From Achromobacter sp. RTa (GTDB lineage: Bacteria; Pseudomonadota; Gammaproteobacteria; Burkholderiales; Burkholderiaceae_B): a DNA stretch of 64,000 bases. Positions 29,251 through 39,884 of this stretch are shown here, one piece after another (the first letter of the stretch is position 1; every line of letters begins with the position of its first letter). The notes below the pieces were generated by a model. That model did no database searches and was not told the origin of the DNA. It worked only from the letters and a program-made list of their open reading frames with translations. The position numbers were made by a program, and so were the translations under genes. Location of the stretch: the NCBI RefSeq assembly GCF_000757485.1, contig NZ_JPYO01000022.1, positions 122,893-186,892 on the forward strand, written 5' to 3'.

Positions 29251-29278
29251 GGGTTTCGTATCAGAGGAGAACGATGAA

Positions 29279-30484
29279 ATGAGTCTGCCATTGGCCGGGC
29301 TGAAGGTGCTGGATCTGACCCGGGCGCTCTCCGGGCCTTTCTGCACAATGATTCTGGGAGACCTGGGCGCCGAGGTCGTCAAGGTGGAACCCATGCCGGC
29401 GGGCGAGATGGCGCGGCAATGGGGGCCTTTCGACGATGATATAAGTGTTTATTATCTTAGTGCCAATCGGAGCAAGCAAGGCATAGGCGTCGATTTCCGC
29501 AAGCCGGAAGGGCTGGCGCTGCTTCGCAGGATGGCCCTGGCCTCCGACATCGTGGTCGAGAACTTCAAGGTCGGCACGATGGACGCGATGGGCCTGGGAT
29601 ACGCCTCGCTGGCGCAAGAACACCCCGGTCTGATCCTGGCCTCGATTTCAGGCTTCGGCAGCAAGGGGCCGGCCCGCGATTGGGCGGGCTTCGACCAGGT
29701 GGCGCAAGGCTATTCCGGATTCATGAGCCTGACGGGCACGCCGGAGTCGGGGCCGACGCGGGTGGGCGTCGCCATCGGCGACCTGACCGCGGGGATGTGG
29801 CTGGTGATCGGCATCCTGTCCGCCGTCGCGCAGCGCGCCTCGACCGGACGCGGGCAGCACGTGGAGACTTCCTTGCTGGCCGGGCTCATGGCGCTGCTCA
29901 GCGTGCAGGGCCAGCGCTATCTCAGCAAGGATGAGGTGCCAGAGCCCTGCGGCAACGTGCACCCCGTGATCGCGCCCTACGGCACGTTCGAAACCGCCGA
30001 TGGGCCGCTCAACCTGGCGCCGGCGACCCAGGCGATGTGGGTCAAGCTCTGCTGCATTCTCGGGCTTTCCCACCTGGTGTCCGACGGGCGTTTCCTCACG
30101 AATGCCGAACGCATGCAGCATCGCTACGAATTGAAGCTGGAGCTCGAGGCGGGGCTCAAGCGCAAGACGCGCATGGAGTGGACGGCGCTGATGATCGAAG
30201 GCGGCATTCCCGCGGGGCCGATCAACACCCTGGAAGACGTGTTCGCCGATCCCCAGGTGCAGGCCTGCGGGCTGGTGAAGTCGCTGACGCATCCGGTGCT
30301 GGGCGAATTGCGGCAGGTGGGCCTGCCTCTGGGCCTGAGCGGCGCGGAAGCCGCAAGCCACCGCGCTCCTCCCATGTTCGGCCAGCATACGCGCGAAGTC
30401 TTCGCCCGCTATGGCATGGCGCAAGCCGAGATCGACCGCCTGCTGGCCGACGGCGTGGCGCATCAGGCGGAGGCCGCCGCATGA
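29279..30484 (+). CDS. CaiB/BaiF (type III) CoA-transferase
   Basis: Moves CoA between an acyl-CoA and a free carboxylic acid. 401 residues; LAGLKVLDLTRALSGPFCTMILGDLGAEVVKVE is the family opening, with ANRSKQGIGVDFRKPEG and SISGFGSKGPARDWAGFDQVAQG following. GAGGAG nine bases before ATG 29279 fixes the start. It overlaps the enoyl-CoA hydratase gene (ATGA). As first gene of the LysR-linked unit it probably activates the carried organic acid. The acid itself is not identifiable. Confidence 0.92.
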   Translation: MSLPLAGLKVLDLTRALSGPFCTMILGDLGAEVVKVEPMPAGEMARQWGPFDDDISVYYLSANRSKQGIGVDFRKPEGLALLRRMALASDIVVENFKVGTMDAMGLGYASLAQEHPGLILASISGFGSKGPARDWAGFDQVAQGYSGFMSLTGTPESGPTRVGVAIGDLTAGMWLVIGILSAVAQRASTGRGQHVETSLLAGLMALLSVQGQRYLSKDEVPEPCGNVHPVIAPYGTFETADGPLNLAPATQAMWVKLCCILGLSHLVSDGRFLTNAERMQHRYELKLELEAGLKRKTRMEWTALMIEGGIPAGPINTLEDVFADPQVQACGLVKSLTHPVLGELRQVGLPLGLSGAEAASHRAPPMFGQHTREVFARYGMAQAEIDRLLADGVAHQAEAAA

Positions 30485-31248
30485 CAGCCGCTTCCGAGAC
30501 GCCCAGCCTGTCCGTGGATGGGCGCATTGCGACCATCCGCCTGCGCAGGCCCGCCCACGCGAACCGGCTCGGCCCGCAGGATCTGGACGTCCTCCGGGGC
30601 CATCTTGAAACGGTGAATGCCAATGAAGCGGTGCTGGTGCTGCGCATCGTTTCCGAGGGCAAGTATTTCTGCAGCGGCTACGACATTTCGTCGCTGGCCT
30701 CGGACAGCGCGCCCAGTTCGCTCTATTTCGGCCAGACCATGGACCTGATCGAGGCGGCGAGGCCGGTCACGATCGCCGCGGTCCAGGGAGGGGCGTATGG
30801 CGGAGGCACCGATCTGTGCCTGGCCTGCGATTTCCGCATCGGCACGCCGCAGGCCGACATGTTCATGCCGGCGACGCGCCTTGGCCTGCATTTCTATGCG
30901 GGCGGCATGTCGCGCTACGTGACGCGGCTGGGCCTGGCCCAGGCCAAGCGCCTGTTCCTGACGGCCGAGCGGCTCCAGGCCGACGAGATGCTGCGCATCG
31001 GATTCCTGACCGAGCTCGTGCCCGAAGATCGCCTGCATGACCGGCTGGATGCCCTGAGCGCACAGATTGCCGCGATGGCGCCGATACCGCTGTTCGGCGT
31101 GAAAGCGCAGCTGAACCGCATCGCGCGGGGGGACATCGACGAGGCCGGTATCGAACAGGCGGTATTGCGATCCGAGCAGTCGCAGGACCTGGCCGAGGGC
31201 GCCAAGGCCTGGAAGGAGAAGCGCGCGCCGAATTTCACCGGCCGCTGA
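30481..31248 (+). CDS. Enoyl-CoA hydratase/isomerase family protein
   Basis: 255-residue crotonase-fold protein. The oxyanion-hole segments are GKYFCSGYDISSLAS and AAVQGGAYGGGTDLCLACDFRIG. The usual catalytic Glu positions of enoyl-CoA hydratase are not obviously conserved (GGAYGGGTDL and MPATRLGLHFYAGG), so an isomerase, hydrolase or lyase activity is possible. The start overlaps the CoA-transferase stop, which shows translational coupling; the next gene encodes a solute receptor. Confidence 0.87.
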   Translation: MTAASETPSLSVDGRIATIRLRRPAHANRLGPQDLDVLRGHLETVNANEAVLVLRIVSEGKYFCSGYDISSLASDSAPSSLYFGQTMDLIEAARPVTIAAVQGGAYGGGTDLCLACDFRIGTPQADMFMPATRLGLHFYAGGMSRYVTRLGLAQAKRLFLTAERLQADEMLRIGFLTELVPEDRLHDRLDALSAQIAAMAPIPLFGVKAQLNRIARGDIDEAGIEQAVLRSEQSQDLAEGAKAWKEKRAPNFTGR

Positions 31249-31312
31249 GGCGGCCGGCGCTCAACGGAGGGCCGCGCCAGAAGCGGCTCCGAACCCACCA
31301 AAGGAGACTCCC

Positions 31313-32290
31313 ATGAACCCCGCCATTTCCGCCTGCGGCGCCTTGCTCGCCGCTGCAGTCACGTTGTCCGTAGTGCCGAGCGGCGCACAAGCCGGTCCAG
31401 CGTATCCGTCCAAGCCCATTACCCTGGTGATAGGTTTTCCGCCCGGCGGGGGAGCGGACCAGGTGGGTCGCGTCTACGCGAACGCGCTGGCCAGGCAGCT
31501 CAAGCAGCCGGTCGTCGTCGAAAACCGGCCCGGCGCCGGTTCGACCATCGGCGCCAGCCTTGCGGCGCGCGCGGCCGCCGACGGCTATACCTTGTACCTG
31601 GGCAATTCCAGCGTCATGGGCAGCGATAGCGCGCTGTACAAGGTGGACTACACGCCGGATAACTTCGTGCCCGTAGCGCAGCTCACCACGGGCCCCATGG
31701 TCCTGATCGCGAATGCGAAGCTGGGGCTCAAGAACGTGCAGGACCTGATCGACCGGGCGAAGAGCAAACCGGGAACCATCAACGTAGCGTCGTCCGGCAA
31801 CGGCGTCATCACCCATTTGGCGGCGGTCGAATTCATGACGCTTGCGGGCGTGAAACTGATGCACATCCCGTTCAAGGGGGGCGCCGCCGCGGCGCAATCC
31901 GTGGCGGCGGGCGACACCGATATCTCGTTCGCCACCGCGCCTTCGGCCAAGGCGGTCATCGATACCGGCAAGGTGGTGGCGCTGGCGGTAACGTCCGGCC
32001 AGCCTTCGCGGCTGTTGCCGTACCCTCCCATTTCGCAGACCGTGCCGGGCTACGACCTCTCCAACTGGTGGGGCGTTTTCGCGCCCAAGGGCACGCCGCC
32101 GGAGGTGCTCGATGCGCTGTTCAAGGCGAGCAACGCCGTGCTGGCGCTTGACGATGTGCGGCAGGGCATGGCGGCAGGCTACGAGGAAGTGACGCCGTCC
32201 ACGTCGCTGGAAGCGTTCGGCGCGTTCGCCCGCAAGGAGGGAGGCAAGGGTTTAAGATTGGCCAAAGAGAGTCTAGATACTGCCAATTGA
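31313..32290 (+). CDS. Bug-family (tripartite tricarboxylate receptor) periplasmic binding protein
   Basis: 325 residues with a signal peptide (about 1-27, ending SGAQA). The Bug domain shows YPSKPITLVIGFPPGGGADQVGR, VVENRPGAGSTIGA and ANLAVTSGQPSRLLP-like C-terminal motifs. Bug proteins bind carboxylates or amides in the periplasm, sometimes with a TctBA-type transporter. No transporter gene accompanies it here. AAAGGAG precedes the ATG. Its place between CoA-pathway enzymes suggests it captures the acid degraded by this operon. Confidence 0.92.
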   Translation: MNPAISACGALLAAAVTLSVVPSGAQAGPAYPSKPITLVIGFPPGGGADQVGRVYANALARQLKQPVVVENRPGAGSTIGASLAARAAADGYTLYLGNSSVMGSDSALYKVDYTPDNFVPVAQLTTGPMVLIANAKLGLKNVQDLIDRAKSKPGTINVASSGNGVITHLAAVEFMTLAGVKLMHIPFKGGAAAAQSVAAGDTDISFATAPSAKAVIDTGKVVALAVTSGQPSRLLPYPPISQTVPGYDLSNWWGVFAPKGTPPEVLDALFKASNAVLALDDVRQGMAAGYEEVTPSTSLEAFGAFARKEGGKGLRLAKESLDTAN

Positions 32291-32300
32291 CGGAGACACC

Positions 32301-34127
32301 ATGCCCTACGCAACCCCATTGCAGGACTTCCGCTTTGCCTTGAAGGAACTGGCCGGGCTCGAAGAGGTCCTGAAACTGCCCGGCTTCGAAGAGGTGACGC
32401 CGGATCTGGTGGACGCCATCCTGGAAGAAAACGGCCGCTTCGTCGAGCAGGCCGTCGCGCCGCTGAACGTGCGGGGCGACACGCATCCGCCGGTCTGGAA
32501 AGACGGCCACGTCACGACCACCCCGGGGTATGCGCAGGGCTTCAAGGACTACGCGGCCGGCGGCTGGCAGGGCCTGCAGCATCCCGCGGCCTGGGGTGGA
32601 CAGGGGCTGCCCAAGGTGGTGGCGGCCGCCCCGGGCGAGAACATCCAGGCGGCGAGCCTGGCCTTTTCCTTGTGTCCCATGCTGACCGACGGCGTGATCG
32701 AGGCCCTCCTGACCGTGGGCTCGGACGCGCAGCGCAAGCAGTACGTGCCGAACCTGATCGGCGGCAGGTGGACGGGCACGATGAACCTCACCGAGCCGCA
32801 GGCCGGCTCGGACCTGGCCCAGGTGGCGACGCGCGCGGTGAAGCAGGACGACGGCAGCTACCGGCTGACGGGCCAGAAGATCTTCATCACCTACGGCGAG
32901 CACGATCTGGCCGAGAACATCATCCACCTGGTGCTGGCCCGGACGCCGGACGCTCCTGCCGGGGTGAAGGGCATTTCGCTCTTCATCGTTCCCAAGTTTC
33001 TGGTGCAGGCCGACGGCAGCCCGGGCAAGCGCAACGACGTCTGGTGCGCCTCGCTGGAGCACAAGCTGGGCATCCACGGCAGCCCTACGGCGGTGCTGCT
33101 GTACGGTTCGGGCAAGGGCGAGGTGGGCGAGGGCGCCATCGGCTACCTGGTCGGCGAACAGAACCGCGGCCTGGAATACATGTTCATCATGATGAACGCC
33201 GCCCGTTATTCGGTGGGGCAGCAGGGCATAGGCGTATCGGAACGCGCCTACCAGCACGCCCTGGCCTATGCGCGCGAGCGCGTGCAGGGGCGGGCGGTGG
33301 AAGGCTCCGCCGGGCCCGTGGCCATCGTGCGCCACCCGGACGTGCAGCGCATGCTGATGACGATGAAGGCGCTGACCGAGGCGGCCCGCGCCGTCTCGTA
33401 CGTGGCCGCCGCCGCCCATGACAAGGGCACGCATCACCCGGACCCGGAGCAGCGCGCGCGCAACCGGGCCTTCTACGAATACCTGGTGCCCATCGTCAAG
33501 GGCTTTTCGACGGAGAGCGCCGTCGAAGTCGCCTCGCTGGGCATCCAGGTGCACGGCGGGATGGGGTTCATCGAAGAAACCGGCGCGGCGCAGTTCTACC
33601 GCGATGCGCGCATCCTGCCCATTTACGAGGGCACGACCGCCATCCAGGCCAACGACCTGGTCGGGCGCAAAACGCAGCGCGACGGCGGCGCCACGGCGCA
33701 CGCCGCCATCGCGGCCATGCGCGAAACGCTGCGCGCGGTCGAGGCCGAGGCGTCGGCCGCCGCGGCGGACGAGCGCGACGGGCTGCGGCTGTTGCGCGAC
33801 AACCTGGACAGCGCCATCCAGGCATACGAGGCGGGCGTGGCGTTCATCCTGGAGCAGTCGGCGGCCAATATCCGGGCGGCCTATTCCAGTAGCGTTCCCT
33901 ACCTGATGCTGGCGGGCGTGGTGCACGGCGGATGGCAGATGGCGCGGGCCGTGCTGGCCTGCCGCCGCCATCTGGCCGCCGGATCCACCGATCCCTTCCA
34001 TGCCTCGAAAATCGCCACGGGCCTGTTCTACGCCGCGCACATCCTGCCGCGCTCGCTGGCCCTGTCGGCCGTCGTGCGCTCCGGAGTCGTGGCGGACGCC
34101 TGCGGCGCCGGCTTGAATATTGCATAA
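32301..34127 (+). CDS. Acyl-CoA dehydrogenase (DmdC-like, long form)
   Basis: FAD enzyme introducing an alpha-beta double bond into an acyl-CoA, passing electrons to ETF. 608 residues: N-terminal helices, the middle beta domain with MNLTEPQAGSDLAQVATRA, C-terminal domain with GGMGFIEETGAAQFYRDARI and catalytic Glu in PIYEGTTAIQANDL at about 442, plus a C-terminal Acyl-CoA_DH_C extension. This long form matches the 3-methylmercaptopropionyl-CoA dehydrogenase/AcdA-like group, but that group has many substrates. It follows the Bug gene after ten bases. Confidence 0.9.
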   Translation: MPYATPLQDFRFALKELAGLEEVLKLPGFEEVTPDLVDAILEENGRFVEQAVAPLNVRGDTHPPVWKDGHVTTTPGYAQGFKDYAAGGWQGLQHPAAWGGQGLPKVVAAAPGENIQAASLAFSLCPMLTDGVIEALLTVGSDAQRKQYVPNLIGGRWTGTMNLTEPQAGSDLAQVATRAVKQDDGSYRLTGQKIFITYGEHDLAENIIHLVLARTPDAPAGVKGISLFIVPKFLVQADGSPGKRNDVWCASLEHKLGIHGSPTAVLLYGSGKGEVGEGAIGYLVGEQNRGLEYMFIMMNAARYSVGQQGIGVSERAYQHALAYARERVQGRAVEGSAGPVAIVRHPDVQRMLMTMKALTEAARAVSYVAAAAHDKGTHHPDPEQRARNRAFYEYLVPIVKGFSTESAVEVASLGIQVHGGMGFIEETGAAQFYRDARILPIYEGTTAIQANDLVGRKTQRDGGATAHAAIAAMRETLRAVEAEASAAAADERDGLRLLRDNLDSAIQAYEAGVAFILEQSAANIRAAYSSSVPYLMLAGVVHGGWQMARAVLACRRHLAAGSTDPFHASKIATGLFYAAHILPRSLALSAVVRSGVVADACGAGLNIA

Positions 34128-34278
34128 GGTTATATGTCTTGCGTATTTCCTCGGCTAAAGGTTTGATGGAAGAATCGTTTTCCAGGCGCTAATCTTCGCC
34201 AAGAGACGACTTCCCGCGTTGTCCGCCCCGGCGGGCAACCAGGCCTTCCCCAACCTGAATCCGCACACAGGAGACATC

Positions 34279-34920
34279 ATGAGTCAACTACGCCTGGGCG
34301 ATACCGCCCCCGATTTCGAGCAGGAATCCTCGGCTGGGCCGATCCGCTTCCATGAGTATCTGGGTAATAGCTGGGGTGTCCTGTTTTCGCATCCGGCCGA
34401 TTTCACGCCGGTCTGCACCACCGAGCTGGGCTACACCGCCAAGCTGGCGGACGAGTTCGCCAAGCGCAACGTGAAGGTGCTGGCCCTGTCGGTGGACGAC
34501 ACCGATTCGCACACGCGCTGGATCGACGACATCAACGACACGCAGTCCACCAAGGTGAACTTCCCGATCCTGTCCGACAAGGACCGCAAGGTGTCCGAGC
34601 TGTACGACATGATCCACCCGAACGCCAATGCGACGCTGACCGTGCGTTCGGTGTTCATCATCGACCCCAACAAGAAAGTACGCCTGACCATCACGTATCC
34701 GGCCAGCACCGGCCGCAACTTCAACGAGATCCTGCGCGTCATCGATTCGCTGCAATTGACCGACAGCCACAGCGTGGCTACGCCCGTGAACTGGGAAGAC
34801 GGCGACGACGTGATCATCGTTCCGTCCCTGCAGGACGAAGCCGTGATCAAGCAGAAGTTCCCGAAGGGCTACAAGGCCGTGCGTCCGTACCTGCGCATTA
34901 CGCCTCAGCCGAATAAGTAA
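34279..34920 (+). CDS. 1-Cys peroxiredoxin (Prx6 type)
   Basis: Thiol peroxidase reducing H2O2 and organic peroxides. 213 residues with the peroxidatic site HPADFTPVCTTELG (Cys46, Thr43 nearby) and no second Cys anywhere, so it belongs to the Prx6/1-Cys group, with the usual C-terminal dimerisation arm. The longer in-frame reading to 34219 has no ribosome site; AGGAG before ATG 34279 supports the shorter one. It has its own terminator and seems to be a single-gene unit; the 151 bases before it hold no gene. Confidence 0.93.
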   Translation: MSQLRLGDTAPDFEQESSAGPIRFHEYLGNSWGVLFSHPADFTPVCTTELGYTAKLADEFAKRNVKVLALSVDDTDSHTRWIDDINDTQSTKVNFPILSDKDRKVSELYDMIHPNANATLTVRSVFIIDPNKKVRLTITYPASTGRNFNEILRVIDSLQLTDSHSVATPVNWEDGDDVIIVPSLQDEAVIKQKFPKGYKAVRPYLRITPQPNK

Positions 34921-34959
34921 ATTCGGAATTCGCGGGGCAGGCCCCCCGCGAGCCGCCGG

Positions 34960-34999
34960 AACCGCCGCCTTCCTCCTGGGGACGCGGCGGTTTTTTTTT
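34960..34999 (+). terminator. Intrinsic terminator after the peroxiredoxin gene
   Basis: 9-bp stem AACCGCCGC/GCGGCGGTT (34960-34968 with 34984-34992, loop of 15) followed by nine T residues. Confidence 0.85.
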
Positions 35000-35060
35000 C
35001 TCCCGCCCAAGCATGGGGAACTGCGAGCCCCGGAGAGAGGCGGCCGTTTTCCCATTGCTG

Positions 35061-35113
35061 GGACAGCTGTCCTATATGCCTGAGAGCGATGAGCAACGAA
35101 ATAATGATTCGTT
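35061..35113 (+). promoter_or_regulatory. Palindromes upstream of the sulfate operon
   Basis: Two palindromes precede sbp: GGACAGCTGTCC (35061-35072) and AACGAA-N7-TTCGTT (35095-35113). The second encloses AATAAT, a possible -10 without a good -35, as expected for an activator-dependent promoter such as one under CysB. The regulator is an inference; no cysB is in the window. Confidence 0.35.
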
Positions 35114-35172
35114 CCGTTCAGATCGGGCAACCCGCACACTTGCTTCCACATTGCCAGATACAGGGAGCAGGG

Positions 35173-36201
35173 ATGTCTTTCAGGAAAGCCGGTTGGCTGG
35201 CCGCCTTGGCCGCAGTCACGTTGTCGTTTGCCGCGATGGCGCCCGCGCAGGCGCAGCAGAAGCAGACGCTGCTGAATGTTTCGTACGATCCGACCCGTGA
35301 ACTCTATCGCGCCATCGACGACGCGTTCATCAAGCAATACAAGGAAAAGGCGAACGTCGACCTGACGATCCGCCAGTCGCACGGCGGCTCGGGCCGGCAG
35401 GCGCGCTCCGTCATCGACGGCCTCGAGGCCGACGTGGTGACGCTGGCCCTGGCCTACGACATCGACGCCATCGCCGACCGCGGGCTGCTCCCCGCTGACT
35501 GGCAGGCCCGCCTGCCGCAGAACAGCTCGCCCTATACCTCCACCATCGTGTTCCTGGTGCGCAAGGGCAATCCCAAACAGATCAAGGACTGGGACGACCT
35601 AGTGAAGGACGGCGTGCAGGTCATCACCCCGAATCCGAAGACCTCGGGAGGCGCGCGCTGGAATTACCTGGCCGCCTGGGCCTACGCGCTGGAGAAGAAC
35701 GGCGGCAGCGAAGACAAGGCCCGCGCCTTCGTGGGCGACCTGCTCCGCCATGTGCCGGTGCTGGATACCGGCGCGCGCGGCGCTACCACCACGTTCGTGG
35801 AGCGCGGAGTGGGCGACGTGCTGCTGGCCTGGGAAAACGAAGCCTTCCTGGCATTGGAAGAACTGGGCCCGGACAAGTTCGACATCGTGGTGCCGTCGCT
35901 GTCCATCCTGGCCGAGCCGCCGGTCGCCGTGGTCGACAAGGTGGTGGACAAGAAGGGCACCCGGGCGGCCGCGCAGGCCTATCTGGAGTTCCTCTACACG
36001 CCCGCCGCGCAGGAGATCATCGCCAAGAACTATTACCGGCCCATCGACAAGGCGGTGGCCGCCAAGTACGCAAGCAAGTTCCCCCAGGTCAAGCTCGTGA
36101 CCATCGACGACAGGATCTTCGGCGGCTGGCGCAAGGCGCAGAAGGACCATTTCAGCGACGGCGGCACGTTCGACCAGATCTACCTGCCGCAGAAGAAGTA
36201 A
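35173..36201 (+). CDS. sbp: Sulfate-binding periplasmic protein
   Basis: Captures sulfate for the CysTWA ABC transporter. 342 residues. A signal peptide (about 1-28, ending APAQA) is followed by [49 protein letters not shown] and [18 protein letters not shown], all typical of Sbp/CysP. A GGGAG-type ribosome site supports ATG 35173. cysT follows after 25 bases. Confidence 0.95.
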   Translation: MSFRKAGWLAALAAVTLSFAAMAPAQAQQKQTLLNVSYDPTRELYRAIDDAFIKQYKEKANVDLTIRQSHGGSGRQARSVIDGLEADVVTLALAYDIDAIADRGLLPADWQARLPQNSSPYTSTIVFLVRKGNPKQIKDWDDLVKDGVQVITPNPKTSGGARWNYLAAWAYALEKNGGSEDKARAFVGDLLRHVPVLDTGARGATTTFVERGVGDVLLAWENEAFLALEELGPDKFDIVVPSLSILAEPPVAVVDKVVDKKGTRAAAQAYLEFLYTPAAQEIIAKNYYRPIDKAVAAKYASKFPQVKLVTIDDRIFGGWRKAQKDHFSDGGTFDQIYLPQKK

Positions 36202-36226
36202 CCCCATAACGATCGGAACGAAGGCC

Positions 36227-37117
36227 ATGACTTCAGCCTCGACCCCGGCGGCAACCGGCGCGCAAGCGCCTTTTGCCTTTCGCCGCAACAGCCCCGGCGT
36301 GCTGCCCGGATTCGGCATCTCGATGGGCTACGCGGTGCTGTACCTGAGCGTGCTCGTGCTCATTCCGCTGGCTGCCCTGCCCATCAAGAGCGCGGGGCTG
36401 GGCTGGCAGGGCTTCTGGGACACGGTGGCCGCGCCGCGCGTCGTGGCCTCGTACCGCCTCACCTTCGGAGCCTCGCTGGTGGCGGCGCTGGTGAACCTGG
36501 TGTTCGGCACCGTCGTCGCCTGGGTGCTGGTGCGCTACCGCTTTCCCGGCAAGAAGATCCTCGACGCGCTGGTCGATCTGCCGTTCGCCCTGCCCACGGC
36601 GGTGGCGGGCATCGCGCTGACCGCGCTGTATTCCGAAAAGGGATGGCTGGGCGGCCCCCTGGCCGATTGGTTCGGCTGGAAAGTGGCGTTCACGCCGCTG
36701 GGCATCGTGGTCGCCCTCATCTTCATCGGCGTGCCCTTCGTCGTGCGCACGGTGCAGCCGGTGCTGGAAGACGTGGAACGTGAGATCGAGGAAGCGGCCG
36801 CCAGCCTGGGCGCCAACCGCTGGCAGACCATCCGCCGCGTGCTGCTGCCCATCATCCTGCCGGCCCTGATGACGGGCTTCGCGCTGGCTTTCGCGCGCGC
36901 GGTGGGCGAGTACGGGTCGGTGGTGTTCATTGCCGGCAACATGCCCATGGTGTCCGAGATCACGCCGCTTTTGATCATCGCCAAGCTGGAGGAATTCGAC
37001 TATGCCGGCGCCGCCGCCATCGCCACGGTGATGCTGCTGCTGTCGTTCGCGCTGCTGCTCGTCATCAACCTGCTGCAGGGCTGGCAGTCGCGCCGCAACC
37101 TGGGGAGGCTCGCATGA
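36227..37117 (+). CDS. cysT: Sulfate ABC transporter permease CysT
   Basis: Inner-membrane half-channel of the sulfate/thiosulfate importer. 296 residues with six predicted helices, the permease EAA loop [21 protein letters not shown], and [15 protein letters not shown]. Its stop overlaps the cysW ATG by four bases. Confidence 0.96.
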   Translation: MTSASTPAATGAQAPFAFRRNSPGVLPGFGISMGYAVLYLSVLVLIPLAALPIKSAGLGWQGFWDTVAAPRVVASYRLTFGASLVAALVNLVFGTVVAWVLVRYRFPGKKILDALVDLPFALPTAVAGIALTALYSEKGWLGGPLADWFGWKVAFTPLGIVVALIFIGVPFVVRTVQPVLEDVEREIEEAAASLGANRWQTIRRVLLPIILPALMTGFALAFARAVGEYGSVVFIAGNMPMVSEITPLLIIAKLEEFDYAGAAAIATVMLLLSFALLLVINLLQGWQSRRNLGRLA

Positions 37118-38013
37118 GCGCGTCGGATCGTCCCGCCCACCTGACCGAGCCGCGCTGGGTGCGCGGCGTGCTGCTCGCCATCGCGCTGGGGTTCCTGGCG
37201 CTGTTCCTGCTGGTGCCGCTGGCCGCGGTGTTCGCCGAGGCCTTCAAGAAGGGCTGGCAGCTATACCTGGCCGCCATCGTCGAGCCCGACGCGCTGGCGG
37301 CGATCCGCCTGACGCTGCTGGTGGCGGCCATCGCGCTGCCGCTGAACCTGGTGTTCGGGGTTGCCGCGGCCTGGGCCGTCACGAAGTTCCAGTTCCGCGG
37401 CAAGCAGTTCCTGGTGACCCTGATCGATCTGCCCTTCTCGGTGTCGCCGGTGGTGGCCGGCCTGGTGTTCGTGCTGCTGTTCGGCACGCAGGGCTGGTTC
37501 GGCGGCTGGTTGCAGGACCACGACATCAAGATCGTCTACGCGGTGCCCGGCATCGTCCTGGCTTCGCTGTTCGTGACCTTTCCCTTCGTCGCGCGCGAGC
37601 TGATTCCCCTGATGCAGGCGCAGGGCAGCGAAGAGGAGCAGGCCGCGCTGACGCTGGGCGCCAGCGGCTGGCAGATCTTCTGGCGCGTGACGCTGCCGAA
37701 CATCAAGTGGGGGCTGCTGTACGGCGCCATCCTGTGCAATGCGCGGGCCATGGGCGAGTTCGGGGCGGTGTCTGTGGTGTCCGGACAGATCCGGGGACTG
37801 ACCAACACAATGACCCTGCACGTCGAGATTCTCTACAACGAATACCAGTATGCCGCGGCCTTCGCCGTGGCTTCGCTGCTGGCCCTGCTGGCGCTGGTGA
37901 CGCTGGTGGCCAAGAACATCGTCGAGTGGCGCAACGCGCGCTTCCAGCAGGCCGCCGACCTGCCTGTCGAGCACCCCGGCCCGGCGGCCGCCATCAAGCC
38001 GGCGGTCGCCTGA
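37114..38013 (+). CDS. cysW: Sulfate ABC transporter permease CysW
   Basis: Second permease subunit, paired with CysT. 299 residues, six helices, EAA-like loop [22 protein letters not shown], and the family segment [19 protein letters not shown]. Overlaps cysT by four bases; cysA follows after 26 bases. Confidence 0.96.
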   Translation: MSASDRPAHLTEPRWVRGVLLAIALGFLALFLLVPLAAVFAEAFKKGWQLYLAAIVEPDALAAIRLTLLVAAIALPLNLVFGVAAAWAVTKFQFRGKQFLVTLIDLPFSVSPVVAGLVFVLLFGTQGWFGGWLQDHDIKIVYAVPGIVLASLFVTFPFVARELIPLMQAQGSEEEQAALTLGASGWQIFWRVTLPNIKWGLLYGAILCNARAMGEFGAVSVVSGQIRGLTNTMTLHVEILYNEYQYAAAFAVASLLALLALVTLVAKNIVEWRNARFQQAADLPVEHPGPAAAIKPAVA

Positions 38014-38039
38014 GGCGGCCGGCACAGACGGAGACCAAC

Positions 38040-39100
<1,061 letters not shown>

Positions 39101-39104
<4 letters not shown>

Positions 39105-39844
39105 CGACTACCGACCTTTTTCCCGAACTCCATCCCGCGCTGGCCTTGCGCTGGCGCGAGCTGAACCAGCGCCTGTCCGACATCCGGCGGCGCTATCCCG
39201 ATGCCGCGCTGGCCTCGTCGCTGGCCGCCGAGGACATGGTGCTGACGCATGCGCTCTATACCGCCGGCTCCGGTCTTGAGGTATTTACGCTGGACACGGG
39301 CCGCCTCCACGCGGAGACGCTGGGCGTGCTGGACGCGGTGCGCGAGCGCTACGGGCGCGAAGTCACCGTGTGCCGGCCCGACGCCCAGGCGGTCGAGCGG
39401 CACGTCGCCGAGCATGGCGCCTACGCTTTCTACGAAAGCGTGGATCTGCGCCGCGCCTGTTGCCAGATCCGCAAGGTCGAGCCGCTCAAGCGGGCGCTGG
39501 CCGGACGCGGCGCCTGGATCACCGGCCAGAGACGGGCGCAATCCACCACCCGCGGCGAACTGCCGCTAGAGGAAAACGACGCCGTCTTCGGCCTCCACAA
39601 GTTCAATCCCCTGGCCGAATGGAGCGAGGAAGAGGTCTGGTCCGTCATCCGCGCGCTGGGCATTCCCTACAACCCGCTGCACGACCAGGGCTACCCGTCC
39701 ATCGGGTGCGAGCCCTGTACGCGCGCCATCCGTCCGGGAGAGGACCTCAGGGCCGGGCGCTGGTGGTGGGAGTCCTCGGACTCCAAGGAATGCGGCCTGC
39801 ATGCGGGCAACCGGATCATCCCTGTCGTGGCGCGCGTCGAGTGA
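39101..39844 (+). CDS. cysH: Adenosine 5'-phosphosulfate (APS) reductase, iron-sulfur type
   Basis: Reduces activated sulfate to sulfite with thioredoxin. 247 residues with the PP-loop region [12 protein letters not shown], the cysteine pair [11 protein letters not shown], a second pair GCEPCTRAI, and the catalytic KECGLH near the C-terminus. The two extra Cys pairs ligate a [4Fe-4S] cluster and mark the plant/Pseudomonas-type APS reductase rather than the PAPS reductase of E. coli. Consistent with this, no cysC (APS kinase) is present here. cysD follows after 40 bases. Confidence 0.93.
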
Positions 39845-39884
39845 CGCCGCCCATGAATTCGAAATCTGTCTTAGTGGAGTAGTC

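Noticed and set aside
30037..30480. Extended N-terminus of the enoyl-CoA hydratase-family protein
   Set aside because: The extra 148 codons lie over the CoA-transferase gene; the ATGA overlap at 30481 fits the family N-terminus.
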